From positions 1-38,262 of the forward strand of contig JAUNDT010000013.1 of the NCBI GenBank assembly GCA_030525945.1: a DNA stretch of 38,262 nt, in the 5' to 3' direction. The notes beneath the pieces were generated by a model. The model searched no databases. It worked only from the letters and a program-made list of their open reading frames with translations, and was not told the DNA's origin. Positions within the stretch are counted from its first letter, which is position 1; every line of letters begins with the position of its first letter. Source of the stretch: Coriobacteriaceae bacterium. GTDB lineage: Bacteria; Actinomycetota; Coriobacteriia; Coriobacteriales; Coriobacteriaceae. Positions 23,106-30,971 of this stretch are shown here, piece by piece. A program made the position numbers and the translations under genes.

Positions 23106-25844
23106 TTGAAACATGTGCGCATCCATATAACCGGCGTTGTTCAGGGCGTCGGCATGCGGCCGTTCGTGTATCGCGAGGCGATATCCCACGGCGTGTCCGG
23201 CTGGGTGCTGAATGCGGGCGACGGCGTGCACATTGAAGCCCGTGCCGAGGAAGACGCACTCGACGCGTTCGTGAGGTCCCTGCGCGCCCATGCGCCCGCC
23301 GCGGCGCAGATCGACTCGATCGACGTTACACCGCTCGACGAAGCCGGTGCGCATGGCGACATCAGTCCCGATGCCTCTGCGACGCTGGATGCGCCCAACC
23401 CGCACGAGGCAAGCTCCGCTGCGCCCGCCACTGCCCCCGCCGCGCGAACGCCAGGCGCGCCCACATCCCGCACCGCGACCAGCGAGCCGAGCCCCCGCTT
23501 CCGCATCATCCCCTCGCAAGACGAAACCGAGCACAGCACGCTCGTTTCTCCCGATATCGCCACCTGCGACGATTGTCTCCGCGAGCTCTTCGACCCCGCC
23601 GACCGGCGCTTCCACTACCCGTTCACCAACTGCACCAATTGCGGGCCGCGCTTCACGATCATCCGCGATCTTCCCTACGACCGTGCGCAAACCTCCATGA
23701 GCGCCTTTCCCTTGTGCGCCACCTGCGCCGACGAATACGCCGACCCACTCGATCGCCGCTTCCACGCTCAACCCAACGCCTGCTTTGCGTGCGGTCCCCA
23801 CCTGACCTGGCGCGAGCGCGAATCTCGCGAGCAGCTTACGGGCGCTACACGTGAAACAAGCGATGCCATCATCGAGCGATGCGTGCGGCTTATCGCCACA
23901 GGCGGCATCGTTGTCATCAAGGGGCTCGGCGGGTTTCACCTGACGTGTCGGGCCGACTCCGAAGACGCCGTGCAAAAACTCCGCGTGCGCAAGCGCCGTA
24001 GCAACAAGCCGCTCGCCGTTATGGTGCGCAACATCAACGCTGCCGAGATGCTCTGCCACATCGGCCCCGAGGAGCGCGCGCTGCTCGAAGGCAGCATTCG
24101 GCCCATCGTGCTGCTCAGGCGCAGGCAGGAACAACAGGTAGCGGTTTTTGGACATTCAGACGCAAAATTGAGCCCTGAATGTCCAAAACCCACTGTCGAT
24201 ACGCCGGGCACGCCGGCGCACGCGAGCGCGGGGGACATCAAAGACCTCCGCATCGCCCATGCCGTCGCGTATGACCTCCCAGAGCTCGGGGTCATGCTGC
24301 CCTACACGCCGCTGCAGCATCTACTCTTGGCCGCGTGCCAAGCGCTCGGCATCGACGCCCTCGTTATGACAAGCGGGAACGTAAGCGGGGCGCCCATCGA
24401 AATGGACGACGATCTCGCATGGCGCCGCCTTGTCGAAGCAGGTATCGCCGACGCCCTCCTCGGCAACAATCGCGCCATCCTTTCGCGATTCGATGACTCC
24501 GTGGTGCGCGTTATCGCCGGCCGCACGCAGATCGTTCGGCGCGCGCGTGGGTACGCCCCCAAGCCTATCGAATTGCCCCCGGCCGCGTCCCCGACCCACA
24601 CCGAACACTGCATCCTCGCATGCGGACCCGAGCAAAAGGCCACCCTCGCCCTCACGCGCGAACAGGAAAACGGCACTGCCCTGGGCTTTGTCTCGCAGCA
24701 TATCGGCGACCTCGAGAACGCCGAGACCTTTGACGCATGGCGCTCGGCGCTCACGCGCGCGGAGGAACTCTTCGCCCTGACCCCCACCGCGCTCGCCTGC
24801 GACGCGCACCCCGGTTACCTTTCCAGCCAGTGGGCGCGTGAGCGTGCGCGGGCGACGGGTCTGCCTCTCGTGAAGGTCCAGCACCACCACGCGCACATCG
24901 CCGCCGTTATCGCCGAGGCCGCCGCTCGGCAAGAAATCGATGTCGAAGCTCAGGTTGTCGGCATTGCGTTCGACGGAACGGGGGCGGGGGCCACGATGCC
25001 CGCTGGCCGATCCGAACGCGGCGACCTAGAGCTGGACGGCACTATATGGGGCGGAGAGTTCTTGCTCGCCACGCTCTCGTCGTTCGAGCGCGTGGCCCAT
25101 CTTGAGCCGTGGCCGCTTCCTGGAGGAGCCGCTTCCGTTCGCGACCCGCGCCGCAACGCGTTTTCCCTGCTCCGTCACTACGGCCTGCTCGACCATCCCG
25201 GAGCCGCGCTGCTCCTTGCATCCTTGAGCCCCAGAGAGCGGGCATTCACCGAGCGCATGACTGAGCGGAACATCAATTGCCCCGCCACCAGCAGCATGGG
25301 ACGCCTTCTCGACGCCGTAAGCGCCATCCTTGGTATATGCGCCAGTGCCACATACGAAGGCGAACCCGCGATTCTGCTCGAAGCGGCGGCGTTGCGATAC
25401 GCGCGCGCCCGGGGCGAAGGTGCCGCACCCAGCTCCAAAAACGCCGTCTACGCTCCATGCGCGCCCAAGGCCCACGCGCCCAACTCCCCCGCAGTGAACG
25501 CCATCAGCGCACGGCCCCTACTTTCCGAGCTGCTCGACGGCATCGCGCGCGGTGATTCCACCGAAAAGCTCGCCTGGGCAGCCCATCGCTCAATCATTGA
25601 CCTCACCGTGCGCGCAACGCGAGGGCTCGCCCGCGCAACCGGCGTGTGCATCGTTGCCCTATCGGGCGGCGTGTTTATGAACCGCCTGCTCTTCGAGGGT
25701 ATTTCCACCGAGCTTGAAGGCGTGGGCTTCACTGTTCTCACCCCACACGAGCCGCCGTGTAATGACGGCTGCATCGCTTTCGGCCAAGCCGCCGTCGCTC
25801 GCGCGCAGCTTGCCGCGGCATCGCGTTGCCCCGGCCCCCACTGA
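23106..25844 (+). CDS. hypF: HypF, carbamoyltransferase for [NiFe]-hydrogenase maturation
   Basis: 912 residues from a TTG at 23106 (GAAGGG 7 nt upstream); the usual length is about 750. HypF makes and transfers carbamoyl groups to the HypE C-terminal Cys, the source of the cyanide ligands. Domains in order: acylphosphatase (GVVQGVGMRPFVYREA), two zinc fingers (CDDCLRELFDP, CTNCGPRF, CATCADEY, CFACGPHL), a YrdC-like domain (KGLGGFHLTC, RKRRSNKPLAVM) and a Kae1-like domain (HHHAHIAAVIAE, GIAFDGTGAG, LSGGVFMNRLL). Extra Ala/Pro/Ser-rich inserts follow the acylphosphatase domain, interrupt the YrdC domain (with a DNA palindrome at 24146-24188) and occur in the Kae1 domain. Confidence 0.95.
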   Translation: MKHVRIHITGVVQGVGMRPFVYREAISHGVSGWVLNAGDGVHIEARAEEDALDAFVRSLRAHAPAAAQIDSIDVTPLDEAGAHGDISPDASATLDAPNPHEASSAAPATAPAARTPGAPTSRTATSEPSPRFRIIPSQDETEHSTLVSPDIATCDDCLRELFDPADRRFHYPFTNCTNCGPRFTIIRDLPYDRAQTSMSAFPLCATCADEYADPLDRRFHAQPNACFACGPHLTWRERESREQLTGATRETSDAIIERCVRLIATGGIVVIKGLGGFHLTCRADSEDAVQKLRVRKRRSNKPLAVMVRNINAAEMLCHIGPEERALLEGSIRPIVLLRRRQEQQVAVFGHSDAKLSPECPKPTVDTPGTPAHASAGDIKDLRIAHAVAYDLPELGVMLPYTPLQHLLLAACQALGIDALVMTSGNVSGAPIEMDDDLAWRRLVEAGIADALLGNNRAILSRFDDSVVRVIAGRTQIVRRARGYAPKPIELPPAASPTHTEHCILACGPEQKATLALTREQENGTALGFVSQHIGDLENAETFDAWRSALTRAEELFALTPTALACDAHPGYLSSQWARERARATGLPLVKVQHHHAHIAAVIAEAAARQEIDVEAQVVGIAFDGTGAGATMPAGRSERGDLELDGTIWGGEFLLATLSSFERVAHLEPWPLPGGAASVRDPRRNAFSLLRHYGLLDHPGAALLLASLSPRERAFTERMTERNINCPATSSMGRLLDAVSAILGICASATYEGEPAILLEAAALRYARARGEGAAPSSKNAVYAPCAPKAHAPNSPAVNAISARPLLSELLDGIARGDSTEKLAWAAHRSIIDLTVRATRGLARATGVCIVALSGGVFMNRLLFEGISTELEGVGFTVLTPHEPPCNDGCIAFGQAAVARAQLAAASRCPGPH
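24146..24188. repeat. Perfect 14-bp inverted repeat inside hypF
   Basis: TTTTGGACATTCAG (24146-24159) and CTGAATGTCCAAAA (24175-24188) are exact reverse complements around a 15-nt loop. The stretch is AT-rich compared with hypF and is translated within an insert absent from usual HypF proteins. Confidence 0.85.
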
Positions 25845-25886
25845 GCGCTACCATCTTGTCCAATGGAGCGACCTCAGGAGGTTGGC

Positions 25887-26117
25887 ATGTGTCTCGCGGT
25901 CCCCGGTAAAATCCTCTCCCTGCAGCAAAGCGGGCGCGCAACCGTCGACATGCTCGGCGCGCAGCGCGACATCTCCCTACGGCTCACGCCCGGCGCATGC
26001 GTGAACGACTACGTCCTCGTGCATGCCGGCTTTGCCATCCAGGTAATCGATGCCCAGGAAGCCGCCGAGACCCTCCAGCTCGTGCACGACCTCGCCGACC
26101 TCGCCGATGCGCGATAA
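25887..26117 (+). CDS. hypC: HypC, hydrogenase assembly chaperone
   Basis: 76 residues, typical. It starts with the diagnostic MCLAVPGKI, whose Cys2 binds the Fe(CN)2CO unit carried with HypD, and continues with YVLVHAGFAIQVIDAQEA. CAGGAGG lies just before the ATG at 25887. It is 42 nt after hypF and overlaps the chosen hypD start by 11 nt. Confidence 0.96.
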   Translation: MCLAVPGKILSLQQSGRATVDMLGAQRDISLRLTPGACVNDYVLVHAGFAIQVIDAQEAAETLQLVHDLADLADAR

Positions 26118-27231
26118 CCAGCCTTCCATGAACGCCCCCAACATGCACGACGCACTCGGCGCCTTTCGCGATCCCGCGCTCGTGCGCCCACTCTCCCGCA
26201 CCATCACGGCTCTAGCCGGCGAGCGCACCATCAACCTCATGGAAGTCTGCGGCACGCATACGATGAGCATCGGCCGCTATGGATTTCGCTCCATCATGCC
26301 CGTGGGCCTTCATCTGCTCTCAGGCCCCGGTTGCCCCGTGTGCGTGACCGCCAACCAAGATATCGACCACGCGATCGCACTGGCGCGCGTCCCCGGAGTC
26401 ATCATCACCACGTTTGGTGACATGATGCGCGTTCCCGGCTCGACCAGCTCGCTTTCCGCCGAGAAAGCCGCCGGTCGGGACATTCGCATAGTGTACTCAC
26501 CGCTCGATGCGCTGGAAATTGCGCAGGCGAGCCCGGCCAAGCAGGTTTTTTTCCTGGGCGTCGGTTTTGAAACCACCACGCCCACCGTCGCCGCGGCCAT
26601 TCTCGAGGCTCAAGCCCGAGGCATCACCAACTTCTCGGTCTTCTGCGCGCACAAGCTTACCCCGCCCGCGCTACGCGTTATTGCGAGCGACCCGCAGACC
26701 CATGTCGACGGCTTCATCCTGCCGGGTCACGTCTCGACCATAACCGGCGTCGATCCGTTTCGCTTTCTCGTAGATGAATTCAGCATCCCCGGTGTCATCA
26801 CCGGATTTGAGCCCGTGGACATCCTTGAGGGCGTCGCGAAGCTCACGCAAATGGTCGTCGAAAAGAGGCCCGACGTTATCAACGCGTATCACCGAGGCGT
26901 CAACGCCGAGGGCAATGCCGTGGCGCGCGAGCTCGTAAGCCAGGTCTTCGAGCCCTGCGATGCCGCATGGCGAGGGCTGGGTGTCATCCCTCAATCCGGG
27001 CTGCGCATACGCCCCGAGTTCAGGGGGTTCGACGCTCGCCTGCGTTTCAACGTGCAGGTCGAGCCCACCGTCGAGCCGCGCGGCTGCCGTTGCGGTGATG
27101 TTTTGAGAGGGCGAATCGCCCCCGCGGAATGCCCCTTGTTTGGCCGCGCGTGTACCCCCGAGACCCCCGTCGGTCCCTGCATGGTGAGCTCGGAGGGCAG
27201 CTGCGCCGCCCATTACCGTTTCCGCTCATAG
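26107..27231 (+). CDS. hypD: HypD, Fe-S scaffold for hydrogenase Fe(CN)2CO assembly
   Basis: About 374 residues. HypD holds the iron while cyanide and CO ligands are attached. Visible signatures are MEVCGTHTMSI, SGPGCPVCVT (active-site Cys), GFETTTPT, CAHKLTPPAL and the C-terminal Fe-S region with GCRCGDVLRG, CPLFGRACTP and GPCMVSSEGSC. The start is uncertain: 26107 overlaps hypC, while 26128 and 26143 are in-frame alternatives; none has a clear ribosome site, which fits translational coupling to hypC. Confidence 0.94.
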   Translation: MRDNQPSMNAPNMHDALGAFRDPALVRPLSRTITALAGERTINLMEVCGTHTMSIGRYGFRSIMPVGLHLLSGPGCPVCVTANQDIDHAIALARVPGVIITTFGDMMRVPGSTSSLSAEKAAGRDIRIVYSPLDALEIAQASPAKQVFFLGVGFETTTPTVAAAILEAQARGITNFSVFCAHKLTPPALRVIASDPQTHVDGFILPGHVSTITGVDPFRFLVDEFSIPGVITGFEPVDILEGVAKLTQMVVEKRPDVINAYHRGVNAEGNAVARELVSQVFEPCDAAWRGLGVIPQSGLRIRPEFRGFDARLRFNVQVEPTVEPRGCRCGDVLRGRIAPAECPLFGRACTPETPVGPCMVSSEGSCAAHYRFRS

Positions 27232-27246
27232 CTCGAGGAGGCACAC

Positions 27247-28431
27247 ATGGGAACCCAAAACGAATTCGTCCAGCTCGGACATGGATCGGGCGGACAGATG
27301 ATGAAGCGCCTCATCGACGAGGTCTTTCTCGATGCCTTCGGCTCGCCCGAGCTCTTCGCTGGCAACGACGCCGGCGTTGCCGAGCTGCCCGTTCAGGCCC
27401 AGCTCGACAGCTTTGCACGCTCGCTTGGCGCCAGCTCCGCCCGTGCCGTCGCATCGCCCGTTAGCTCATCGGCGCCTGCGCGCATCGCCATGTCCACCGA
27501 CAGCTTCGTGGTCACGCCGCAGTTTTTCCCGGGAGGCGACATCGGCAGGCTCGCCGTTTGTGGCACCGTCAACGACGTCGCGACCTCCGGCGCGCAGCCG
27601 CTCTACCTGTCATGCGGCTTTATCCTCGAGGAGGGCTACCCTCTCTCCGACCTGAGGCGCATCTGCACGTCCATGGCGCATACCGCACGTGAAGCCGGGG
27701 TCCGCATCATCACGGGCGACACCAAAGTGGTCGAACGCGGCAAGGCCGACGGGGTCTACATCAACACCGCCGGCGTTGGCGTCGTTCCAACCGAAGTCAA
27801 TCTTTCCGGCGCGAACTGCCGGCCCGGCGACCTGGTGCTCGTCTCCGGCACCCTTGGAGACCACGGCATCGCCATCATGAGCCAGCGCGAGGGCCTCGCC
27901 TTCTCCACGCCCATCGAAAGCGATGCCGCCCCGCTCAACCATCTCATCGCCGCCATGCTCAAAGCCGCCCCGCACACGCGTTGCTTCCGCGACCCCACGC
28001 GCGGCGGTCTCGCCAGCACGCTCAACGAATTCGCCCAGGCAAGCGGCGTTGCCATCACCATTGACGAAGATGCCGTTCCCGTGCGCCCCGAAGTTCGCGG
28101 CGCGTGTGAGATGCTCGGCTACGACGTGCTCCAAGTAGCCAACGAGGGGAAGATCGTCGCCGTCGTTCCGGCAGAAGAAGCCGAGGCGGCGCTTACCGCC
28201 ATGCGGAAATCCAAATACGGCGAAAATGCCGCCATCATCGGCGAGGTTTCGGCAAGCTCCGAGGCAAGCGGGACCTGGACGGAAGCAGGCCAGACCGACT
28301 CGGCATCCAACCAACCGTCGAGCGCTGCCATTCCCGCCGGCTCACCAGGAAGCGTCCGCGTTCGCACCCCCTGGGGCTCAACGCGCATCCTCGATATGCT
28401 TGTAGGCGAGCAACTACCCCGCATCTGCTAA
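27247..28431 (+). CDS. hypE: HypE, carbamoyl phosphate-dependent cyanide-ligand synthase
   Basis: 394 residues against about 335-350 usually. HypE of the PurM/ThiL fold dehydrates the thiocarbamate on its C-terminal Cys to thiocyanate. The N-terminus has HGSGGQMMKRLIDE, then MSTDSFVVTPQFFPGGDIGRLAVCGTVNDVA in parts (STDSFVVTP, GGDIGRLAVCGTVNDVA), TGDTKVVERGKADG and DPTRGGLASTLNE. The protein ends exactly PRIC with the functional terminal Cys. The extra length is two Ser/Ala-rich inserts (near residues 50-75 and 335-370). GAGGAGG precedes the ATG. It is the last gene of the nikR-hypFCDE cluster; hypA and hypB are not present. Confidence 0.96.
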   Translation: MGTQNEFVQLGHGSGGQMMKRLIDEVFLDAFGSPELFAGNDAGVAELPVQAQLDSFARSLGASSARAVASPVSSSAPARIAMSTDSFVVTPQFFPGGDIGRLAVCGTVNDVATSGAQPLYLSCGFILEEGYPLSDLRRICTSMAHTAREAGVRIITGDTKVVERGKADGVYINTAGVGVVPTEVNLSGANCRPGDLVLVSGTLGDHGIAIMSQREGLAFSTPIESDAAPLNHLIAAMLKAAPHTRCFRDPTRGGLASTLNEFAQASGVAITIDEDAVPVRPEVRGACEMLGYDVLQVANEGKIVAVVPAEEAEAALTAMRKSKYGENAAIIGEVSASSEASGTWTEAGQTDSASNQPSSAAIPAGSPGSVRVRTPWGSTRILDMLVGEQLPRIC

Positions 28432-28549
28432 CCAAGGCCCGGCCCCGATTCTGCCGCCTCGGGCCCGGTCCTGCACCAGGCCACCAGAACCCGGCTCCCG
28501 AAGCCGCCACCCGGAGCTCGCCCCCGAGCCCGTCAAGCCAGCCACCATC

Positions 28550-28588
28550 GCAAATAACGGGTCTCACCGCTCAAGCAGTGAGACCCGT
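28550..28588 (-). terminator. Terminator after cstA
   Basis: ACGGGTCTCAC (28557-28567) and GTGAGACCCGT (28578-28588) form an 11-bp perfect stem with a 10-nt loop. On the minus strand it is followed by TATTTGCG. It may also stop hypE transcripts coming from the other side. Confidence 0.7.
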
Positions 28589-28622
28589 CTCATATGGGGG
28601 CTTTGGAAGATCTTCGTACCCG

Positions 28623-30464
28623 CTACGCCTCCGCAGCAAGGCCCTCGGAAGCGCCATCCGCGGTAGCGACCTTGCGGACACGGCAGTTGCGGCGGCCCAT
28701 CTCGGACCACTCGGGCTCCTCGTCGGGCATGGAGCCAAAGTCCTTGCCGCGCAGTTCCTTAAGGCAGTTCACCGCCACGATCAAACCCAGCGCAACCAGC
28801 AGCACCGCAAATACGAGCTGTAATCCAGAGGTCGCCATCACGGCCATGCCGCCCGCCTGGAGCGCGGTGACGCACCCAACGATGCTCATACCCAGGGACG
28901 TAAAGGTGCACACCAGCAAAAACGCCACGGGCACGTAGAGCATCCAGCCGGAGCGGCCGGTGCACTTGCAGAACACCGCCAAGGTGATCATCGTCATTCC
29001 GCCCAGCAGCTGGTTGGAAGCGCCGAACAGCGGCCAGATGTTCAGGTAGCCGCCAAAGGTGAGGGCAAGTCCGGGAAGCAGCGTCACAACCGTGGCAACC
29101 CAGGGATTGCCCAGGAACTTCATAGCGCCGGTCGTCTCATGCTCAACGGCAAGCGCGTCGTTACTCGTGGCGAAGAACTCGGAGAAAGACGTGCGGCCAA
29201 TGCGCGCGACCGCGTCGAGGGAGGTCAGCGCAAGCGCCGAGACGTTCATGGTCATAAACACCGTGGCCACCGTGCCGTCAACGCCAAAGGCCTGCATGCC
29301 GCGCGCGATACCCGTGGCAAAGATCGCAAACGGAGTGGAAGCCACGCCGCCGTTCAGAGCGCCCGTGCCGGCGGTATTCATGTCGGAGAACATGATGCCC
29401 GCAACGATGATGGCCAAGATGCCCACGAACGACTCGACGACCATGGCTCCGTAGCCGACCTTCACTGCGTCCGCCTCGTTCTCAACCATCTTGGAGGACG
29501 TACCGGACGACACGAGGCTGTGGAAGCCGGAAAGCGCGCCGCATGCAACGGAAACGAACAGGACGGGGAACATCATGCCCGACGCCGCGGTAAAGCCGGT
29601 GAACATCGGCGCCGTCATGGTCGCCTCGCCACGAGCGCCCAACACCACGATGCCGAGCACGGCGCACGCGATCATGACAATCATCATGATCGAAGTCAGG
29701 TAATCGCGAGGCTGCTTGAGCGTCTGGATGGGCATGGCACCGGCGAACACCAGGTACACCATAACAACGGCAATCCAGCCATTCAGGTCAAGGTACACGG
29801 GGAACTGCATGCCCACGGCGAACATCGCGACCATAAGAAGAACGCCGACCGCGAACTCCTTGGCGCCCGTCAGGTTGAACTTGCGGCACGCCCAGCCGAA
29901 CGCCATGGCAACGAAGGTGAACAGGATGGAGATCGTCCCGGCACAGCCGGCGGCATAGGACTTGGCAACGTCCACCGAGCCCGCGTCATCAGTCGTCATA
30001 GCAAACGTACCGGACACCATCGAGGTGAAGGCCGCGATGACGATCAGGCAGAACAGCCAGCAGAACAGCAGGAACAAGCGACGACCCGTACGGCCGATGT
30101 ACTTGTCGATAAGCTGCGCGAGCGACTTACCGTTGTTCTTCATCGAGGCATACAGCGCACCGAAATCGTGGACCGCGCCGAAGAAGATTCCGCCCACGAG
30201 CACCCACAGCACCACGGGCAGCCACCCGAATGCCATGGCAACGATGGTGCCCGTCACAGGACCCGCGCCGCAGATCGAGCTGAATTGATGCGAGAACGCC
30301 GTAAACGCCGAAGCGGGCGAAAAGTTATGCCCGTCCTCCATACGGCACGCAGGTGTGAGCGCCTCACGGTCGACGCCCCATTTGTTGGCGAGCCATCGGC
30401 CATACCCCAGGTAGCCGGCTGCGAGCACCGCCGCCGCGACCACCATCAACACGACTCCGTTCAT
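28623..30464 (-). CDS. cstA: CstA-family carbon starvation / peptide-pyruvate transporter
   Basis: 613 residues with about 16-18 hydrophobic segments. CstA and BtsT import pyruvate and possibly peptides across the cytoplasmic membrane. Diagnostic parts are AAGYLGYGRWLANKWGVD, the SFTAFSHQFSSICGAGPVTG-like stretch (FSHQFSSICGAGPVTG), GIFFGAVHDFGALYAS, FHSLVSSGTSSKM and a soluble tail GSMPDEEPEWSEMGRR. GGGGAGG precedes the ATG at 30464. In-frame upstream codons to 30557 run through a terminator hairpin and are not part of the protein. Expression seems governed by the 220-nt leader described separately. It is monocistronic. Confidence 0.93.
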   Translation of the reverse strand: MNGVVLMVVAAAVLAAGYLGYGRWLANKWGVDREALTPACRMEDGHNFSPASAFTAFSHQFSSICGAGPVTGTIVAMAFGWLPVVLWVLVGGIFFGAVHDFGALYASMKNNGKSLAQLIDKYIGRTGRRLFLLFCWLFCLIVIAAFTSMVSGTFAMTTDDAGSVDVAKSYAAGCAGTISILFTFVAMAFGWACRKFNLTGAKEFAVGVLLMVAMFAVGMQFPVYLDLNGWIAVVMVYLVFAGAMPIQTLKQPRDYLTSIMMIVMIACAVLGIVVLGARGEATMTAPMFTGFTAASGMMFPVLFVSVACGALSGFHSLVSSGTSSKMVENEADAVKVGYGAMVVESFVGILAIIVAGIMFSDMNTAGTGALNGGVASTPFAIFATGIARGMQAFGVDGTVATVFMTMNVSALALTSLDAVARIGRTSFSEFFATSNDALAVEHETTGAMKFLGNPWVATVVTLLPGLALTFGGYLNIWPLFGASNQLLGGMTMITLAVFCKCTGRSGWMLYVPVAFLLVCTFTSLGMSIVGCVTALQAGGMAVMATSGLQLVFAVLLVALGLIVAVNCLKELRGKDFGSMPDEEPEWSEMGRRNCRVRKVATADGASEGLAAEA

Positions 30465-30496
30465 GTGTTCCTCCCCTTTTGCGAAGCTCAAAGCCA

Positions 30497-30530
30497 TAAA
30501 AAAGGAGGACCGTCGATATGACGGCCCTCC
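30497..30530 (-). terminator. Intrinsic terminator inside the cstA leader (attenuator)
   Basis: On the minus strand GGAGG-GCCGTC pairs with GACGG-TCCTCC around a 5-nt loop, about 10 bp with one mismatch, and is followed by six T residues. It lies 33 nt upstream of the cstA ATG, after the leader reading frame, so it must be read through for cstA expression. Confidence 0.75.
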
Positions 30531-30585
30531 CCATGCGTCTCGACCGCCCGTGAACAAGCGCGGGCGGCATGCGTGCCAACCCGTG

Positions 30586-30627
30586 CTAGCTAATAATTAG
30601 GCGAATAACGAGGCTGGTCTGACGCAT
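30586..30627 (-). CDS. Leader peptide of cstA (13 residues)
   Basis: ATG CGT ... AGC TAG encodes MRQTSLVIRLIIS. AAGGAG lies 8 nt upstream of the ATG, better than for many real genes here. Six of 13 residues are Leu, Val or Ile, written with AT-rich, locally rare codons (GTT, ATT, CTA, ATT, ATT). It is followed by a 7-bp hairpin (CCGCCCG/CGGGCGG) and then the intrinsic terminator. The layout matches ribosome-mediated attenuation responding to branched-chain amino acids; the regulatory role is inference. Confidence 0.65.
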   Translation of the reverse strand: MRQTSLVIRLIIS

Positions 30628-30649
30628 AGCTTTAACTCCTTGACCTTGG

Positions 30650-30669
30650 AAAGCGCACCCAGGCGCTTT
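30650..30669 (-). promoter_or_regulatory. 5' hairpin of the cstA leader RNA
   Basis: AAAGCGC and GCGCTTT form a 7-bp perfect stem with a 6-nt loop, about 15-20 nt into the transcript and just before the leader peptide ribosome site. It could protect the 5' end or act in pausing. Confidence 0.5.
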
Positions 30670-30692
30670 TACCAACTAAAGTGACAGCAGGA

Positions 30693-30721
30693 AGTATCAC
30701 GCTTTAGCAAAATGGAGTCAA
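30693..30721 (-). promoter_or_regulatory. Promoter of cstA
   Basis: -35 TTGACT (30716-30721) and -10 GATACT (30693-30698) with exactly 17 bp between them, on the minus strand. Expected start near 30686, giving a leader of about 220 nt. Confidence 0.7.
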
Positions 30722-30787
30722 CACACAACGTCTTTTGTTTCAGAACGAAGAACACAGCGACCGAACACAGGCAACAACCCTGCTGAG

Positions 30788-30903
30788 GTTCCTCGCCGCC
30801 ACCCATTATCCGGCGCTCAGACAATCCTGCTTGCACGAAGGGTCCACTGGACCCTTCGGCTCGTGCGGAAACTCGCGGCGGACAATGGGTGGCGGCGAGG
30901 AAC
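30788..30903. repeat. 116-bp nested palindrome between tsaB-rimI-tsaD and cstA
   Basis: Outer arms 30788-30807 and 30884-30903 are a 20-bp perfect inverted repeat (GTTCCTCGCC... against ...GGCGAGGAAC). At the centre CGAAGGGTCCA-C-TGGACCCTTCG (30836-30858) is an 11-bp perfect palindrome. The zones between match only partly. It is not a normal terminator, since no T tract follows either arm. Confidence 0.85.
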
Positions 30904-30971
30904 AGGCGGCTCATCCAGAAACGGAATCAGGCGGCAGCGCGGGGACCCGAGGCGGCTACTGCGAAACCACG

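Noticed and set aside
30464..30557. Longer CstA protein starting at 30557
   Set aside because: The added codons pass through the terminator hairpin and T tract, while the ATG at 30464 has a strong GGGGAGG site.
30788..30903. Ordinary rho-independent terminator for the tsaD operon
   Set aside because: The stem is far too long and neither side has a T tract.
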